In this document: positions 25,450-34,003 of the stretch, in pieces
Position numbering within the stretch: the stretch's first letter is position 1
How the letters are laid out: every line of letters begins with the position of its first letter
DNA from: Bacillota bacterium
Lineage (GTDB): Bacteria > Bacillota > Clostridia > Acetivibrionales > DTU013
DNA length: 64,000 nt
NCBI GenBank assembly: GCA_023409735.1
Contig: JAEYRB010000010.1
Coordinates: 1-64,000, forward strand
Direction of reading: 5' to 3'
The notes under the pieces: model-generated
The model's input: the letters and a program-made list of their open reading frames with translations, nothing else
What the model was told of the DNA's origin: nothing
Databases searched by the model: none
Made by a program: the position numbers and the translations under genes

Positions 25450-26205
25450 TTATGTTGTGCTTTTTATTTGCCACAGTCCTTTAAAATCCGGACGAGTTGC
25501 TGTTTCAAGTAAATATGCAGACTGCGTTGCTCCTTCTATTCTATTTGAGTTAAGTGCTTTAATAATAATATCGCCTGTTACCATACCTATTCCGTGACCA
25601 TAGTAATTATCCCCATCAAAGAAAATGGCATTTTCACCCTGCCATTCAGGTGTAAGCGGGTTAACCTCAGGATTCTTAAAATATCTGCAGTCTCCGGGAA
25701 GATAAACAGGAGGTGAACGGTGTGTTGCTATGCCTAGCTTTGGGCTTATATCTGCCCAGTTCATAAGAATTATCCCGCTGAATGTTGAATTGAAGAGCTC
25801 AGGAGCATAAAGGTCTAGAATTGCCTTATAATATATCATAACTATTGCTGTTGCACATTCAGTGCCATATTTTCTGGCATCACTAAATATATCGTTAATG
25901 GCATCGGAGGGAAGCACACCGTCCTTAAGCCTGAAACCGCCATTATCCATGCGTATCCAGAATTCTTCATTACAGAAGGATTCCTTGAAAGTCCGGAATC
26001 TCAGCCGCCCTCTATAAAGAGAAACGGACGCATCCAATATTTTTACTCTCATACTGACTTCAAACCTAAGTTCATCTGGATTACTAAAATTGCTGACAGA
26101 TTGGCTGGAAATTAGCAAATCTATAATATTACGTTCTCTGCTTCCGGCAGGGTAGCTGTCCGCTATAGCCTGAGGATCGGCTTGGCTGGCTGTAAAATTT
26201 ATCAT
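25450..26205 (-). CDS. tgl: Protein-glutamine gamma-glutamyltransferase (spore coat transglutaminase)
   Basis: Cross-links coat proteins by forming glutamyl-lysine isopeptide bonds. The 251-residue protein matches Bacillus Tgl in length. The active-site stretch is GTECATAIVMIYYKAI with Glu116 and Cys117 (Cys116 in B. subtilis). It also has FNSTFSGIILMNW, YLPGDCRYFKNPEVNP, the later conserved WQGENAIFFDGDNYYGHG, and a final SAYLLETATRPDF. The ATG at 26205 overlaps the stop of the upstream gene (ATGA) and has GGGGG upstream, so the two are translationally coupled. An upstream in-frame start would extend into that gene and is rejected. Confidence 0.9.
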   Translation of the reverse strand: MINFTASQADPQAIADSYPAGSRERNIIDLLISSQSVSNFSNPDELRFEVSMRVKILDASVSLYRGRLRFRTFKESFCNEEFWIRMDNGGFRLKDGVLPSDAINDIFSDARKYGTECATAIVMIYYKAILDLYAPELFNSTFSGIILMNWADISPKLGIATHRSPPVYLPGDCRYFKNPEVNPLTPEWQGENAIFFDGDNYYGHGIGMVTGDIIIKALNSNRIEGATQSAYLLETATRPDFKGLWQIKSTT

Positions 26206-27182
26206 TTGAACACCCCCGATCCCGGCACTGCAATTGATACCTGCTGTGTAATGGGGAGCGTGATCCACATACTCCACTTATAAGTGTTTTCTCTGAACAG
26301 TGTATATGAGAAGTCTGCAAGTCGTACCTGTATATGGTCGGGAAGATCGGTAAAGGCATTGGAGAGCTTTTGCTCAATATAGGTTAGAGCTTTAAGCGGA
26401 TGGCCTGTTTTGGGCGATACTCTATGGCATAGATATTTGCAGGCTAAAGATAGTATGTAGTATTCTGGCAATGGACTCAGATTGAGGCTTTCACCGGAAT
26501 AATAAAGAAAGGGCAGGTTTTCCGACAGCCATCGCCAGGTATTGCTGTATGCAGATGCACTATCCGTATCTTTTGAGATTGTCGGCACAAAGTGTAGAAG
26601 CTTTTTAGCTAATGTAACCTCCGTACTGTAGCTTGAACTAAGACGCTTTGCAATGAAAAAAAGGCTTTCAGGTGAACATGCTTCAAAAAAGGCCCATATA
26701 AGATCATGTATCTCCTTGCCGGACCGATGGCGCATAAAGATCAAATCTGCTGTCTCATATAAGGCAAGATGGCTTTTAAAACTTTTTACAAGTAAAGCTG
26801 CGACGTTGTCCATTAAAGTGTCGTAGCTTTGTCCAAGTGCCTCGTCTCTGTACCCTGTTTTAAGCATCCAGTTTAAAACCATTTCTGTGTTGCTGCCACC
26901 GGAACGGATCTCAGCTTCTGTTTGGTTACCCCTGCTGCCGGACAGCAGAATAGTTAGCCTTAATGCTGAGCCATACAAGGGATTAAGTGATAGGCTTGAA
27001 GTAAGATCCTCGAGGTCATGCCTCAATACGTAAAGTGTACTGAAGCTTAACCTATGGTCATTTAGCAACTCAAAAGCTTTTTGAGGATCCCTGCTGACAA
27101 TATCAGTATAATAATTTCTGAGGCATTCCTGGCCATTGCTGAGTCTTACATTATCCAGCAGACAGATCTGAGCATCAGGCAT
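26202..27182 (-). CDS. Unknown 326-aa protein, translationally coupled to tgl
   Basis: A mostly alpha-helical soluble protein with no signal peptide, membrane segment or motif I recognise. Visible stretches include SRDPQKAFELLNDHRLSFS, ALRLTILLSGSRGNQTEAE, ETADLIFMRHRSGKEIHDL and LPDHIQVRLADFSYTLF. The TGA stop shares bases with the tgl ATG, and its own ATG has a strong GGAAGGAGG site. The tight coupling implies joint production with the transglutaminase. It could be a chaperone, regulator or coat substrate; this is inference only. The repeated helix pairs could be TPR-like but are too diverged to call. Confidence 0.7.
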   Translation of the reverse strand: MPDAQICLLDNVRLSNGQECLRNYYTDIVSRDPQKAFELLNDHRLSFSTLYVLRHDLEDLTSSLSLNPLYGSALRLTILLSGSRGNQTEAEIRSGGSNTEMVLNWMLKTGYRDEALGQSYDTLMDNVAALLVKSFKSHLALYETADLIFMRHRSGKEIHDLIWAFFEACSPESLFFIAKRLSSSYSTEVTLAKKLLHFVPTISKDTDSASAYSNTWRWLSENLPFLYYSGESLNLSPLPEYYILSLACKYLCHRVSPKTGHPLKALTYIEQKLSNAFTDLPDHIQVRLADFSYTLFRENTYKWSMWITLPITQQVSIAVPGSGVFK

Positions 27183-27282
27183 GGTTTCTCCTCCTTCCCA
27201 TATATGTGATGATAGTCTTTGACATGTTGTTATAGGAGATCACTATAACCGAACATTGTTGTGATTTGTTTATATGGCAAGC

Positions 27283-27341
27283 TAGAAGGGCATTATGGCA
27301 TTATTACACTGAGCATGTGCATGTCAAATACTGCCCTTCTA
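27283..27341. repeat. Inverted repeat, 10-bp perfect arms
   Basis: TAGAAGGGCA (27283-27292) pairs with TGCCCTTCTA (27332-27341) around 39 bases that include a small GCATGTGCATG palindrome. It lies between two minus-strand genes, after the VCBS/TPR-like gene and upstream of the tgl-coupled gene. It lacks a T-run. Confidence 0.45.
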
Positions 27342-27355
27342 TAAAACCATGCTGT

Positions 27356-28327
27356 TTACAGCCTGCTTTCCAGTGATGTGAACATCTCCTTGAGTTGAAT
27401 GTCAGGGTTTCGTGCAAGTCCGTTTTTTATAGCCAATGCAGCGTTATCCGGCCTGCCTGATTTAGATAAAGCATTGGCTAAATTGTACCAGTTAGACGCG
27501 TTATCGGGATCCTGTCTTATCATATGTAAATAATATGGAGCGACCCTGTTGGAAATATATCTGGTGTTGTCCAGCTGACTTAGCTCTATGCCGTTCCAGT
27601 TCTGTAGTTCAATATCATAAACACCGGGTGCCTGCTCCCTCCAGAATGCTATGGCTGTCCTTGATGTTCCATTAGGGCTGCGAACAGGGACCAATTCCAG
27701 CTTATCGTATTTTTTGCTGAAAATTTTTCTTGTGTTTCCATTGTCCAGGGAATAGGCATAAAGCGTACGATCCTGGAGGCTTGATGTAAGCCCAAGGATA
27801 AGGTAGTTTCTGCCGTCCGTAGAAATAGCACTGTTGTCTCTGTAGTGGATGTCATCTGCCTCAGGATTAGAGATCTCGGCCATCTTGTACCATTGAACAT
27901 CGTCTCTCTTTAATACTATTGTTTTGATCCCGCCGTTGATTCTGTATGACGTAACAAGTTCGCTGCGGCCATCTGAGTCAATGTCGGCAAATTGAATTTC
28001 GTTGGAATTTGCCGGATTCTGAGGCTTAACGAGACTTGCACCGGGTTCCAGGAAGCTGTTTACAATTGCGTTGTAATCTACTGTTTCAGTTTTTCCAGTA
28101 AATTGAGAGACAACCTTGTTCAGGCCTTGTGCAAGAGACTCTAAAGGCATTCTAAGTGAGCTGAGGGATGGTGGCTTGAGAGTTATGAGTGGAGGACATG
28201 TGTTTTTATTAGGTCCGCTTGCCTTGTATAAATCAGAATAGTACTTAAGACTATTGCGAGTAATTCTATCTAAAGCCTCCAATCCGGAGCCTTTGGGTAT
28301 CTGCATAGTCATTTCCCCTTTACACAT
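27356..28327 (-). CDS. VCBS/FG-GAP-like protein with C-terminal TPR-like helices
   Basis: No signal peptide is seen. Residues ~105-235 show repeated short beta segments typical of integrin-like or VCBS blades: IQFADIDSDGRSELVTSYRI, then AEISNPEADDIHYRD, NYLILGLTSSLQDRTLYAYS and LVPVRSPNGTSRTAIAFW. The Asp-rich DIDSDGRSE resembles a calcium-binding loop. The C-terminus (ASNWYNLANALSKSGRPDNA) is a TPR-like helix pair. AGGAG lies five bases before the chosen ATG; a second in-frame ATG seven codons on also has AAAGGGG. No defined function is known. The tandem placement near spore-coat genes may be coincidental. Confidence 0.65.
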   Translation of the reverse strand: MCKGEMTMQIPKGSGLEALDRITRNSLKYYSDLYKASGPNKNTCPPLITLKPPSLSSLRMPLESLAQGLNKVVSQFTGKTETVDYNAIVNSFLEPGASLVKPQNPANSNEIQFADIDSDGRSELVTSYRINGGIKTIVLKRDDVQWYKMAEISNPEADDIHYRDNSAISTDGRNYLILGLTSSLQDRTLYAYSLDNGNTRKIFSKKYDKLELVPVRSPNGTSRTAIAFWREQAPGVYDIELQNWNGIELSQLDNTRYISNRVAPYYLHMIRQDPDNASNWYNLANALSKSGRPDNAALAIKNGLARNPDIQLKEMFTSLESRL

Positions 28328-28418
28328 TATTACTCCTATATATTATGCAAAAGCTGTTTAAAGGTTAAAAATAAGAAGAATGTAAAATTACGATAAAATG
28401 TTTCAATTTATTACAATC

Positions 28419-28447
28419 TTTACATTCTAAACTAAATAGTATACTAT
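28419..28447 (+). promoter_or_regulatory. Candidate sigma-A promoter for the CheY/CheX-like pair
   Basis: TTTACA (28419-28424) and TACTAT (28442-28447) are spaced by 17 bp, 39 bases upstream of the start codon. Neither element is perfect. Confidence 0.45.
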
Positions 28448-28485
28448 ATCTATTGTGATAAATTACTGATTCAGGGGGTATTGTT

Positions 28486-28854
28486 ATGAGCTATAAGAAA
28501 CCAACGATCCTTATTTGCGATGATTCACTTCTTGTCAGGAAAAAGCTTAAGGATTGTCTCCTGGAATATGGAAATTATGAAATTCTGGAAGCAGCAGATG
28601 GAGAAACCTCAGTATCGGCATTTAATATGTTTAAACCTGACCTAGTATTTCTTGACATTGTTATGCCGGATAAGAACGGTATTGAAGCACTAAACGAAAT
28701 GAAAGCTTTAGATAGCAATGCTAAAATAGTAATGTTATCGTCTTCTGGTACCAAAACGCATTTAAAATCTGCAATGGATGCAGGAGCGTCAGATTTTATC
28801 CAAAAACCATGGGAAAAATCTCAGATCGAACATATTATTAAAAACATTTTCTGA
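28486..28854 (+). CDS. CheY-like single-domain response regulator
   Basis: A 122-residue free-standing receiver with the full set of active residues. The acidic pair is in ILICDDSLLVRKKL, the phosphoacceptor Asp near 57 is in LVFLDIVMPDKNGIEAL, the switch Ser/Thr is in VMLSSSG, and the Lys near 105 is in FIQKPW. The start follows CAGGGGG. No output domain is present, so it acts by binding a partner. A CheX-like phosphatase gene follows 15 bases downstream, which suggests its phosphorylation is removed by that protein. No kinase or flagellar gene is nearby. Confidence 0.9.
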   Translation: MSYKKPTILICDDSLLVRKKLKDCLLEYGNYEILEAADGETSVSAFNMFKPDLVFLDIVMPDKNGIEALNEMKALDSNAKIVMLSSSGTKTHLKSAMDAGASDFIQKPWEKSQIEHIIKNIF

Positions 28855-28869
28855 TAAGGAGTGTGTACT

Positions 28870-29745
28870 ATGTTTAGCCAATATTTCGGACATTATCTCT
28901 TGAATAAAGGCCTGATTCAACCGGAACAACTGTCTGACGCACTCGAATACCAGCGTTCTGCGCACCTCAAGCTTGGCGTTATCGCTGTAAATGCAGGCAT
29001 AATGACGCCTTTGCAGGTAGAAGAGGTCCATAATATGCAGAAAAGGATTGATAAGAGGTTTGGAGATATATCGATGGAGCTGGGGTACATAAACGAGGAG
29101 CAGCTTAAGCAATTGCTTTCTACCCAGAAGCAGGGACATTTGCTGCTGGGACAAGCGCTTATAGACCTTAATTATTTTACTATGGAAGAGCTTCAAAATG
29201 CACTTGATGGATATAAAAGGGAGAGCGGGCTTTCAAACAGGCAGTTCAATGTAATTATGAATAACGACAAACAAGAGATAGAGCAAGCATTTAGAATAAT
29301 GGGTGAGACAGAGTTATGTGAGGTGTACAGTGATTATGTCACACTATTTGTAAAGAATGTTATTCGCTTCATAGATGATAACCCTTCTGTAGAAATTAAC
29401 CAGTCCGAACATATAGACAAAAGTGAATGGTGTGCATGTCAGAAAATTACCGGAATTTATAACATAAATACTGCAATAGCATCAAATACTTCCGAATTTA
29501 TTAAGCTGGCAAGTAAGTTTGCACAGGAAGAATTGTCTCAGGTAGATGAATTGGCAAAGGCTTCGGTTGGTGAATTCCTTAACCTTCATAACGGTATCTT
29601 CCTTGTCAATATGTCAAACAACGGAGTTGAGTTGGACATGAAGCCTCAGACTGTAGAAAAGGACAGCATATTCATAAGGGAAGGCAAGGCCTATACCATA
29701 ACGTGCCATATGATGTGGGGGGATTTTGAGCTATTGATAAGCTAA
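28870..29745 (+). CDS. MshEN-like repeats fused to a CheX-like phosphatase domain
   Basis: The N-terminal ~125 residues hold two or more MshEN/GspE-N-type repeats: FGHYLLNKGLIQPEQLSDAL, then FGDISMELGYINEEQLKQLL and LGQALIDLNYFTMEELQNAL. MshEN domains bind c-di-GMP in other proteins. The C-terminal ~150 residues resemble the CheX/CheC phosphatase fold. The ExxN-like signature lies in ASVGEFLNLHNG, with Glu and Asn as candidate catalytic residues for CheY-P removal. The ATG at 28870 is chosen because AAGGAG lies about ten bases before it. Together with the preceding CheY-like protein it forms a compact module that may tie c-di-GMP level to a phospho-switch. Confidence 0.72.
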   Translation: MFSQYFGHYLLNKGLIQPEQLSDALEYQRSAHLKLGVIAVNAGIMTPLQVEEVHNMQKRIDKRFGDISMELGYINEEQLKQLLSTQKQGHLLLGQALIDLNYFTMEELQNALDGYKRESGLSNRQFNVIMNNDKQEIEQAFRIMGETELCEVYSDYVTLFVKNVIRFIDDNPSVEINQSEHIDKSEWCACQKITGIYNINTAIASNTSEFIKLASKFAQEELSQVDELAKASVGEFLNLHNGIFLVNMSNNGVELDMKPQTVEKDSIFIREGKAYTITCHMMWGDFELLIS

Positions 29746-29824
29746 TTGGAAGTAGTACAGCATAAAACGTAATAGGCTAATACGGAGCCGGACTGTATAA
29801 TAAGTGAATCAGTATATATAATGT

Positions 29825-29860
29825 AAAGGGACTGGCCGTTTTTAACGGAAGTCCCTTTTT
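29825..29860 (+). terminator. Rho-independent terminator after the CheX-like gene
   Basis: AAAGGGACT pairs with AGTCCCTTT, with inner CCGT/ACGG, followed by TTTTT. It separates the pair from the convergent glycosidase-like gene. Confidence 0.85.
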
Positions 29861-29917
29861 GAGGCTTTGTTAAATTTAATTTTATAAATGCTTTTGTGAA
29901 GCTATTGCATAAGGTCT

Positions 29918-31627
29918 TTATTTCAGCTTAAATACCTTATACTCAGATTGATGAAGAGCTACTTCAAATATAGTCCGTCTGTCGTCATTTACTCCGCTGA
30001 CCTCAATATTGTATTCCATGTCCATTAGCCTTGCCCCCGGCCTGTCAACAATGATCCTTACAGTATCATTGTATGAGAGAAACGATTTTACAATAACAGT
30101 ATCATTGTCATATGTAAATAGGCATACTTTTGAAGCTGCATCCAGCATTACATGACTATTATCATTAAATACAGTTCTTATAAGCTTTAGTAGCTCTCTT
30201 GGATAGCTATACAGCCCCCCAAGGTCATCAGGTATAGTAATGATATACAGATGGCCTTTTCCGTAATTTATCGCAAGAACAACGGGAAGGTTTATGTCAT
30301 CTCCGAAACCCTGTGCCAACTGCCAGGCGTCGTTGGTAGAAAAGGTAAGCCACGGCAGCAGGATGGGCTTTGCTAATATTTCCGAACTATCAATGGATAT
30401 GCCCTGTGCTGATAGACCATATTTGTTAACAATTGCTTTTCTATTGGTATGCCTTATGTTAGCAAGCCTCTCAAAGCCTTTCCCATCAAGAACTTTAACA
30501 AAACCTGAGGTAATTATGATGTCACTGCCATTTAATAGACTCTTGTGTATTTTTTCAATAATATCGAAGTCTGCAGCAGCACTTTCAGTCAGGAATATTT
30601 TTTTACTTCCCTCTGGATATTGTGGGTACGGCTCAAGAGGTATCCCAAGCATTCCTATGTAATTATGAAGGTAATCCTCTCCGTTGGAGTGATATGGAAT
30701 ATAGCATGCTGTGCCAACAGGATTTCCCAAATCTCCAAGGAAATTGTCGGCTGCAGTAAAGGCACCTCCTGCCAGTTGAACATACTTTTGGCCTTTCACG
30801 CTCAACAATGTGCCCAAGCAGAATAGTGTAACCTCCATGGGCTTTGAGAACAGCGTTAAGTATACCTGTTCTGTGTAGTTGTTTGGATTGCCGTCGCAGT
30901 CGAATTGGTCGAACCACCCGCCGCCATTTTTACCGGGCTTGACATTTTCTAGATAACGCATCAGAAAATAGCTTAAATACTTTGGAAGATGCTGTTGTGT
31001 AAACTGAGGATCTCTTGTTTCTGTACCTGTATAGATCATATCGAAGATTCTTGACTCATCTGCCAGATTATAGCCTGTTTCCTGATAGCATTCATACCAA
31101 TTTGGATATTTGATAATCATATTTATATCAGGTTTGATCTTCTTTGCAGGGCCTACTACAAGTGATTCGGACACCTGCTTCATGAGAGCAGTTCTGAATT
31201 GCATCCAGCTCATACTGCCCTTTGCAGCTATGCAGTGCTCACATTTACAGTTAGTAAAGAAGAAATCGTCAAGAATTATCTCATCAAAAACGGAGGCTGT
31301 CATTTCAACTACGGATTTGAGTCTATCCCTATGCAATTCATTTGTATAACACATTGATCTAAAACCGTATTCATCCTCATTATTGCTATCGGTTGCTGTT
31401 ATTCCGCCGGATACCTTGATATTTCTTTTCTCAAAGAACTCCTTTAATGCCAGGAGCTTGTCTTTTTTTATATATTCGCCGCTGCGGTAGGTTTCAAGGT
31501 ATACTTTATCGACATGAACATTTTTTTCAATAAGCCGAAAGCTTTTTTCGAACTTATGCATATCATTTATGGAATTCAGATTATTGACTGTACAGTAGAT
31601 GGCTACATCAAAATTATTATATCCCAT
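29918..31627 (-). CDS. TIM-barrel glycosidase-like protein of unknown specificity
   Basis: A 569-residue cytoplasmic protein without signal peptide. The first half reads like a beta/alpha barrel of the glycosidase-like type. KVYLETYRSGEYI and IKVSGGITATD resemble early strands, and DEIILDDFFFTNCKCEHC carries acids followed by a CxCxxC cluster. WYECYQETGYNLADESRIFD and GGGWFDQFDCDG follow. The second half has a Rossmann-like part (SDIIITSGFVKVL) and a beta-rich end, like trimerisation domains of GH42-type enzymes. The start has AGGAGGG upstream. An AraC-type regulator lies just upstream on the same strand, a usual layout for sugar-utilisation genes. The substrate is unknown. Confidence 0.6.
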   Translation of the reverse strand: MGYNNFDVAIYCTVNNLNSINDMHKFEKSFRLIEKNVHVDKVYLETYRSGEYIKKDKLLALKEFFEKRNIKVSGGITATDSNNEDEYGFRSMCYTNELHRDRLKSVVEMTASVFDEIILDDFFFTNCKCEHCIAAKGSMSWMQFRTALMKQVSESLVVGPAKKIKPDINMIIKYPNWYECYQETGYNLADESRIFDMIYTGTETRDPQFTQQHLPKYLSYFLMRYLENVKPGKNGGGWFDQFDCDGNPNNYTEQVYLTLFSKPMEVTLFCLGTLLSVKGQKYVQLAGGAFTAADNFLGDLGNPVGTACYIPYHSNGEDYLHNYIGMLGIPLEPYPQYPEGSKKIFLTESAAADFDIIEKIHKSLLNGSDIIITSGFVKVLDGKGFERLANIRHTNRKAIVNKYGLSAQGISIDSSEILAKPILLPWLTFSTNDAWQLAQGFGDDINLPVVLAINYGKGHLYIITIPDDLGGLYSYPRELLKLIRTVFNDNSHVMLDAASKVCLFTYDNDTVIVKSFLSYNDTVRIIVDRPGARLMDMEYNIEVSGVNDDRRTIFEVALHQSEYKVFKLK

Positions 31628-31727
31628 ATGATACCCTCCTGAATATTAAATTGTTTATTAATTGATATTGAACCTATATGTTTATTTTAATAAAAGTAAA
31701 TATGGAAAGCACGTCATATATTGCCAA

Positions 31728-32588
31728 TCATACCTCAAAAATTGACTTTTTGTATTCCATTGGCGAGCATCCCTTAAGCTGCTTGAATACTCTATTGAAG
31801 GTTTTTGTACTGTTAAAGCCTGATTTGAAGCATATCTCTGTTATTGCATCGTCTGTGCTTTTCAGAAACTGTGCTGCTTTTTCTACCCTGAAATTTTTGA
31901 TATATTTGCCAAGGGTCATGCCTGTAGCCTCTTTAAAAAAACGTGTAAAATAGTATTCATTGAAATTTGCAATCGCTGATATTTCCTTAAGCGTGATTTC
32001 AGAGCAGTAATTCTTCTCAACATACATAAATACGTTCTCCAGCCTGCCGAGACGGTTAAGGTGCCTGTTCTGCTCCTGCGGGGTATAATCCTGCATTGGG
32101 ACAAGACTTAGAATAATAGCCAGGGTGTCATAAAGTCGTGCTCGTAATGCTATTTTGTAGGCTCCTTTTCTTTCTTTGTTTTCTCTTATAATGTTGTCTA
32201 TTTGCCTCTCCAGCAGTCGGAATACCTGATCATCGCAGCTGGGAGAATCATACACTTTGGGCGACCTGTATAGGTTTTTTGCAAAACGCTTGTTTTTAAT
32301 GTTTGGACACATTGATTCAAAGTAAGTTAGTTCAAAATGAAGTATGAGCCTATCAACCATATTTGGCTGAGGCAGAAAGTAGTGAACATCTCCACCTGTT
32401 ACAATAAGGATGTCTTTGTGATTAATTGTGTATATTTCTCCGTTTACACCAACCCTGAGGCTTCCGCCGAGTGAACAGATAACCTCTGCAGCCTCATGCC
32501 AGTGGGGTGGGAATTCTGTTATATTGGTAAAGAAAACATTGATTGGTGCTTCAGAGTTCAGTAGTATATTTTGATGAGGTGCTTTCAC
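31728..32588 (-). CDS. AraC family transcriptional regulator with cupin sensor
   Basis: The N-terminal ~100 residues form a cupin-like ligand domain (FPPHWHEAAEVICSLGG, then DILIVTGGDVHYFLP). The C-terminal ~100 residues form the double helix-turn-helix: ITLKEISAIANFNEYYFTRF, then ITEICFKSGFNSTKTFNRVF and KGCSPMEYKK. Translation starts at a GTG with AGGGGG upstream. The gene lies 100 bases upstream of the glycosidase-like gene on the same strand and diverges from the radical SAM gene. Activation of the glycosidase-like gene by a sugar is the natural inference. Confidence 0.88.
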   Translation of the reverse strand: MKAPHQNILLNSEAPINVFFTNITEFPPHWHEAAEVICSLGGSLRVGVNGEIYTINHKDILIVTGGDVHYFLPQPNMVDRLILHFELTYFESMCPNIKNKRFAKNLYRSPKVYDSPSCDDQVFRLLERQIDNIIRENKERKGAYKIALRARLYDTLAIILSLVPMQDYTPQEQNRHLNRLGRLENVFMYVEKNYCSEITLKEISAIANFNEYYFTRFFKEATGMTLGKYIKNFRVEKAAQFLKSTDDAITEICFKSGFNSTKTFNRVFKQLKGCSPMEYKKSIFEV

Positions 32589-32782
32589 TGGAATCCCCCT
32601 CTGAATTGCTTTATTATCTTTATTTTACCAAATATAAATTGTTATTTAAAGCCTGGATTTGTATATAATTGTATTCAAAACGTTTAATTTGACAAAAACA
32701 AATATAATTATTAGAATAATCAGGTGCAGTTATCGTTTATCCTTACCAACAGCGATTATTACTAATTTATTAAGAGGTTTAA

Positions 32783-33646
32783 ATGAAAAAGCTCAAGAGG
32801 GTGTATATTGAAATTACAAATGTTTGTAATCTTTCTTGTTCTTTTTGCCCGCGTACGGTCAGGAAGCAGCGGTATATGAATACAGAGGAATTTAGTATAA
32901 TACTGGAAAAGTTGAGAGGCTGCACTGATTATCTTTATCTGCACGTTATGGGGGAACCGCTGCTGCATCCGCAGCTTTCAGAATTTATTGCTATGAGCGG
33001 CAGATATGGCTTCATGATCAATCTGACTACAAACGGGGTTCTTATAGGCAGGAATGGAACTGCTCTGCTCCCGCTAAGCGCACTGAGACAGGTCAATTTT
33101 TCATTGCACAGCCAGGAAGATATCTCAGATAAAATAGCGCTGAATAAATATATTGACGATATTTTGAACTTTACACAAAAGGCCTTAAAGGAAAGCAAAA
33201 TAAACATTGCATACAGGCTCTGGAACCTTTCTGACAGTTCTTCACAGGTGTATATCGAACATATAGTCAAGCGGCTTGAAGAATTCTTTTCTCCCGGTTT
33301 TTCAATAATGGAGGAGCTTAGCCGGAACAGAAGACTGACTATAGGAAACAGGGTATTCCTTAATGGTGATGATAAGTTTAGTTGGCCATCGATGAATGCT
33401 GATGAAACGAGCAGCAACGGATTTTGTATGGGACTTAGAAACCAGGCTGCAATTTTATCGGATGGAACTGTAGTACCATGCTGCCTGGATAGTGACGGTA
33501 CTATTGATTTAGGTAATATATATCTTAGCGATTTTGAGCATATAATTAATGGAGAGCGTGCAAGGGCCATATTTGAGGGCTTTTCAAAAAGGACGGCTGT
33601 TGAAGAGTTGTGCAGGAGGTGCGGATACCGTGCGAGGTTCTCCTAA
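32783..33646 (+). CDS. Radical SAM protein with SPASM-like C-terminus
   Basis: Carries the radical SAM cluster motif CNLSCSFC (CxxxCxxC) at residues 15-22, preceded by YIEITNV. The barrel elements include the GEP-type motif HVMGEPLLHP and the later LTTNG strand. The C-terminal half has further cysteines in FCMGLRNQAAILSDGTVVPC and EELCRRCGYRA, as in SPASM proteins that bind auxiliary iron-sulfur clusters. SPASM enzymes often modify peptides or activate enzymes. The next gene encodes a 13-cysteine small protein, a possible partner or substrate, but no typical precursor-peptide leader is seen. AAGAGG precedes the ATG. Confidence 0.85.
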   Translation: MKKLKRVYIEITNVCNLSCSFCPRTVRKQRYMNTEEFSIILEKLRGCTDYLYLHVMGEPLLHPQLSEFIAMSGRYGFMINLTTNGVLIGRNGTALLPLSALRQVNFSLHSQEDISDKIALNKYIDDILNFTQKALKESKINIAYRLWNLSDSSSQVYIEHIVKRLEEFFSPGFSIMEELSRNRRLTIGNRVFLNGDDKFSWPSMNADETSSNGFCMGLRNQAAILSDGTVVPCCLDSDGTIDLGNIYLSDFEHIINGERARAIFEGFSKRTAVEELCRRCGYRARFS

Positions 33647-33685
33647 GTGTAAAGAGTTTAATAACTATATTATTTGGAGGCTAAT

Positions 33686-33973
33686 ATGAGAGAATGTATA
33701 TGCAATAGTTGTGTAAATCTTAAGGAGATAACTGGCGAAAATGGCGATGTAACTACCTTTGATTGTATTTACGGATATCCTTCAGAGACGTGTGACATCT
33801 GTGAAACAGGAGAGTGTGAACTTGAGTGCAGCCATTATGATGAGGATGGCGTACCGAACACCTCAATCGTCGTACACTGCTCTGTTTGTGGCAAAGAACT
33901 CAATCAGCTTTGCGGCAATGATGAGGAAGGCGAAATAAGGTGTATCGACTGCTTCCTTAAGGACTCTAAATGA
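33686..33973 (+). CDS. Cysteine-rich small protein with zinc-ribbon-like C-terminus, 95 aa
   Basis: Thirteen cysteines in 95 residues. The N-terminus has ECICNSC, the middle DCIYGYPSETCDICETGEC, and the end VHCSVCGKEL with EIRCIDCF, two CxxC pairs about 17 residues apart as in zinc ribbons. It is acidic overall and has no signal peptide. The ATG is set by GGAGG seven bases upstream; the open frame extends only four codons further. It follows the radical SAM gene by 40 bases on the same strand, and the acyltransferase gene follows at 30 bases, so the three are probably cotranscribed. The function is unknown; it may bind zinc or iron-sulfur. Confidence 0.75.
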   Translation: MRECICNSCVNLKEITGENGDVTTFDCIYGYPSETCDICETGECELECSHYDEDGVPNTSIVVHCSVCGKELNQLCGNDEEGEIRCIDCFLKDSK

Positions 33974-34003
33974 TCTTTCTTTACTGATATAGGGGTATGT
34001 TGT

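Noticed and set aside
25450..26277. Longer form of the transglutaminase starting at 26277
   Set aside because: The extra 24 residues are an alternative frame of the upstream gene; the ATGA-coupled start at 26205 gives the expected family length.
32935..33570. 211-codon minus-strand open frame
   Set aside because: Antisense shadow of the radical SAM gene, whose cluster motif and ribosome-binding site are clear.
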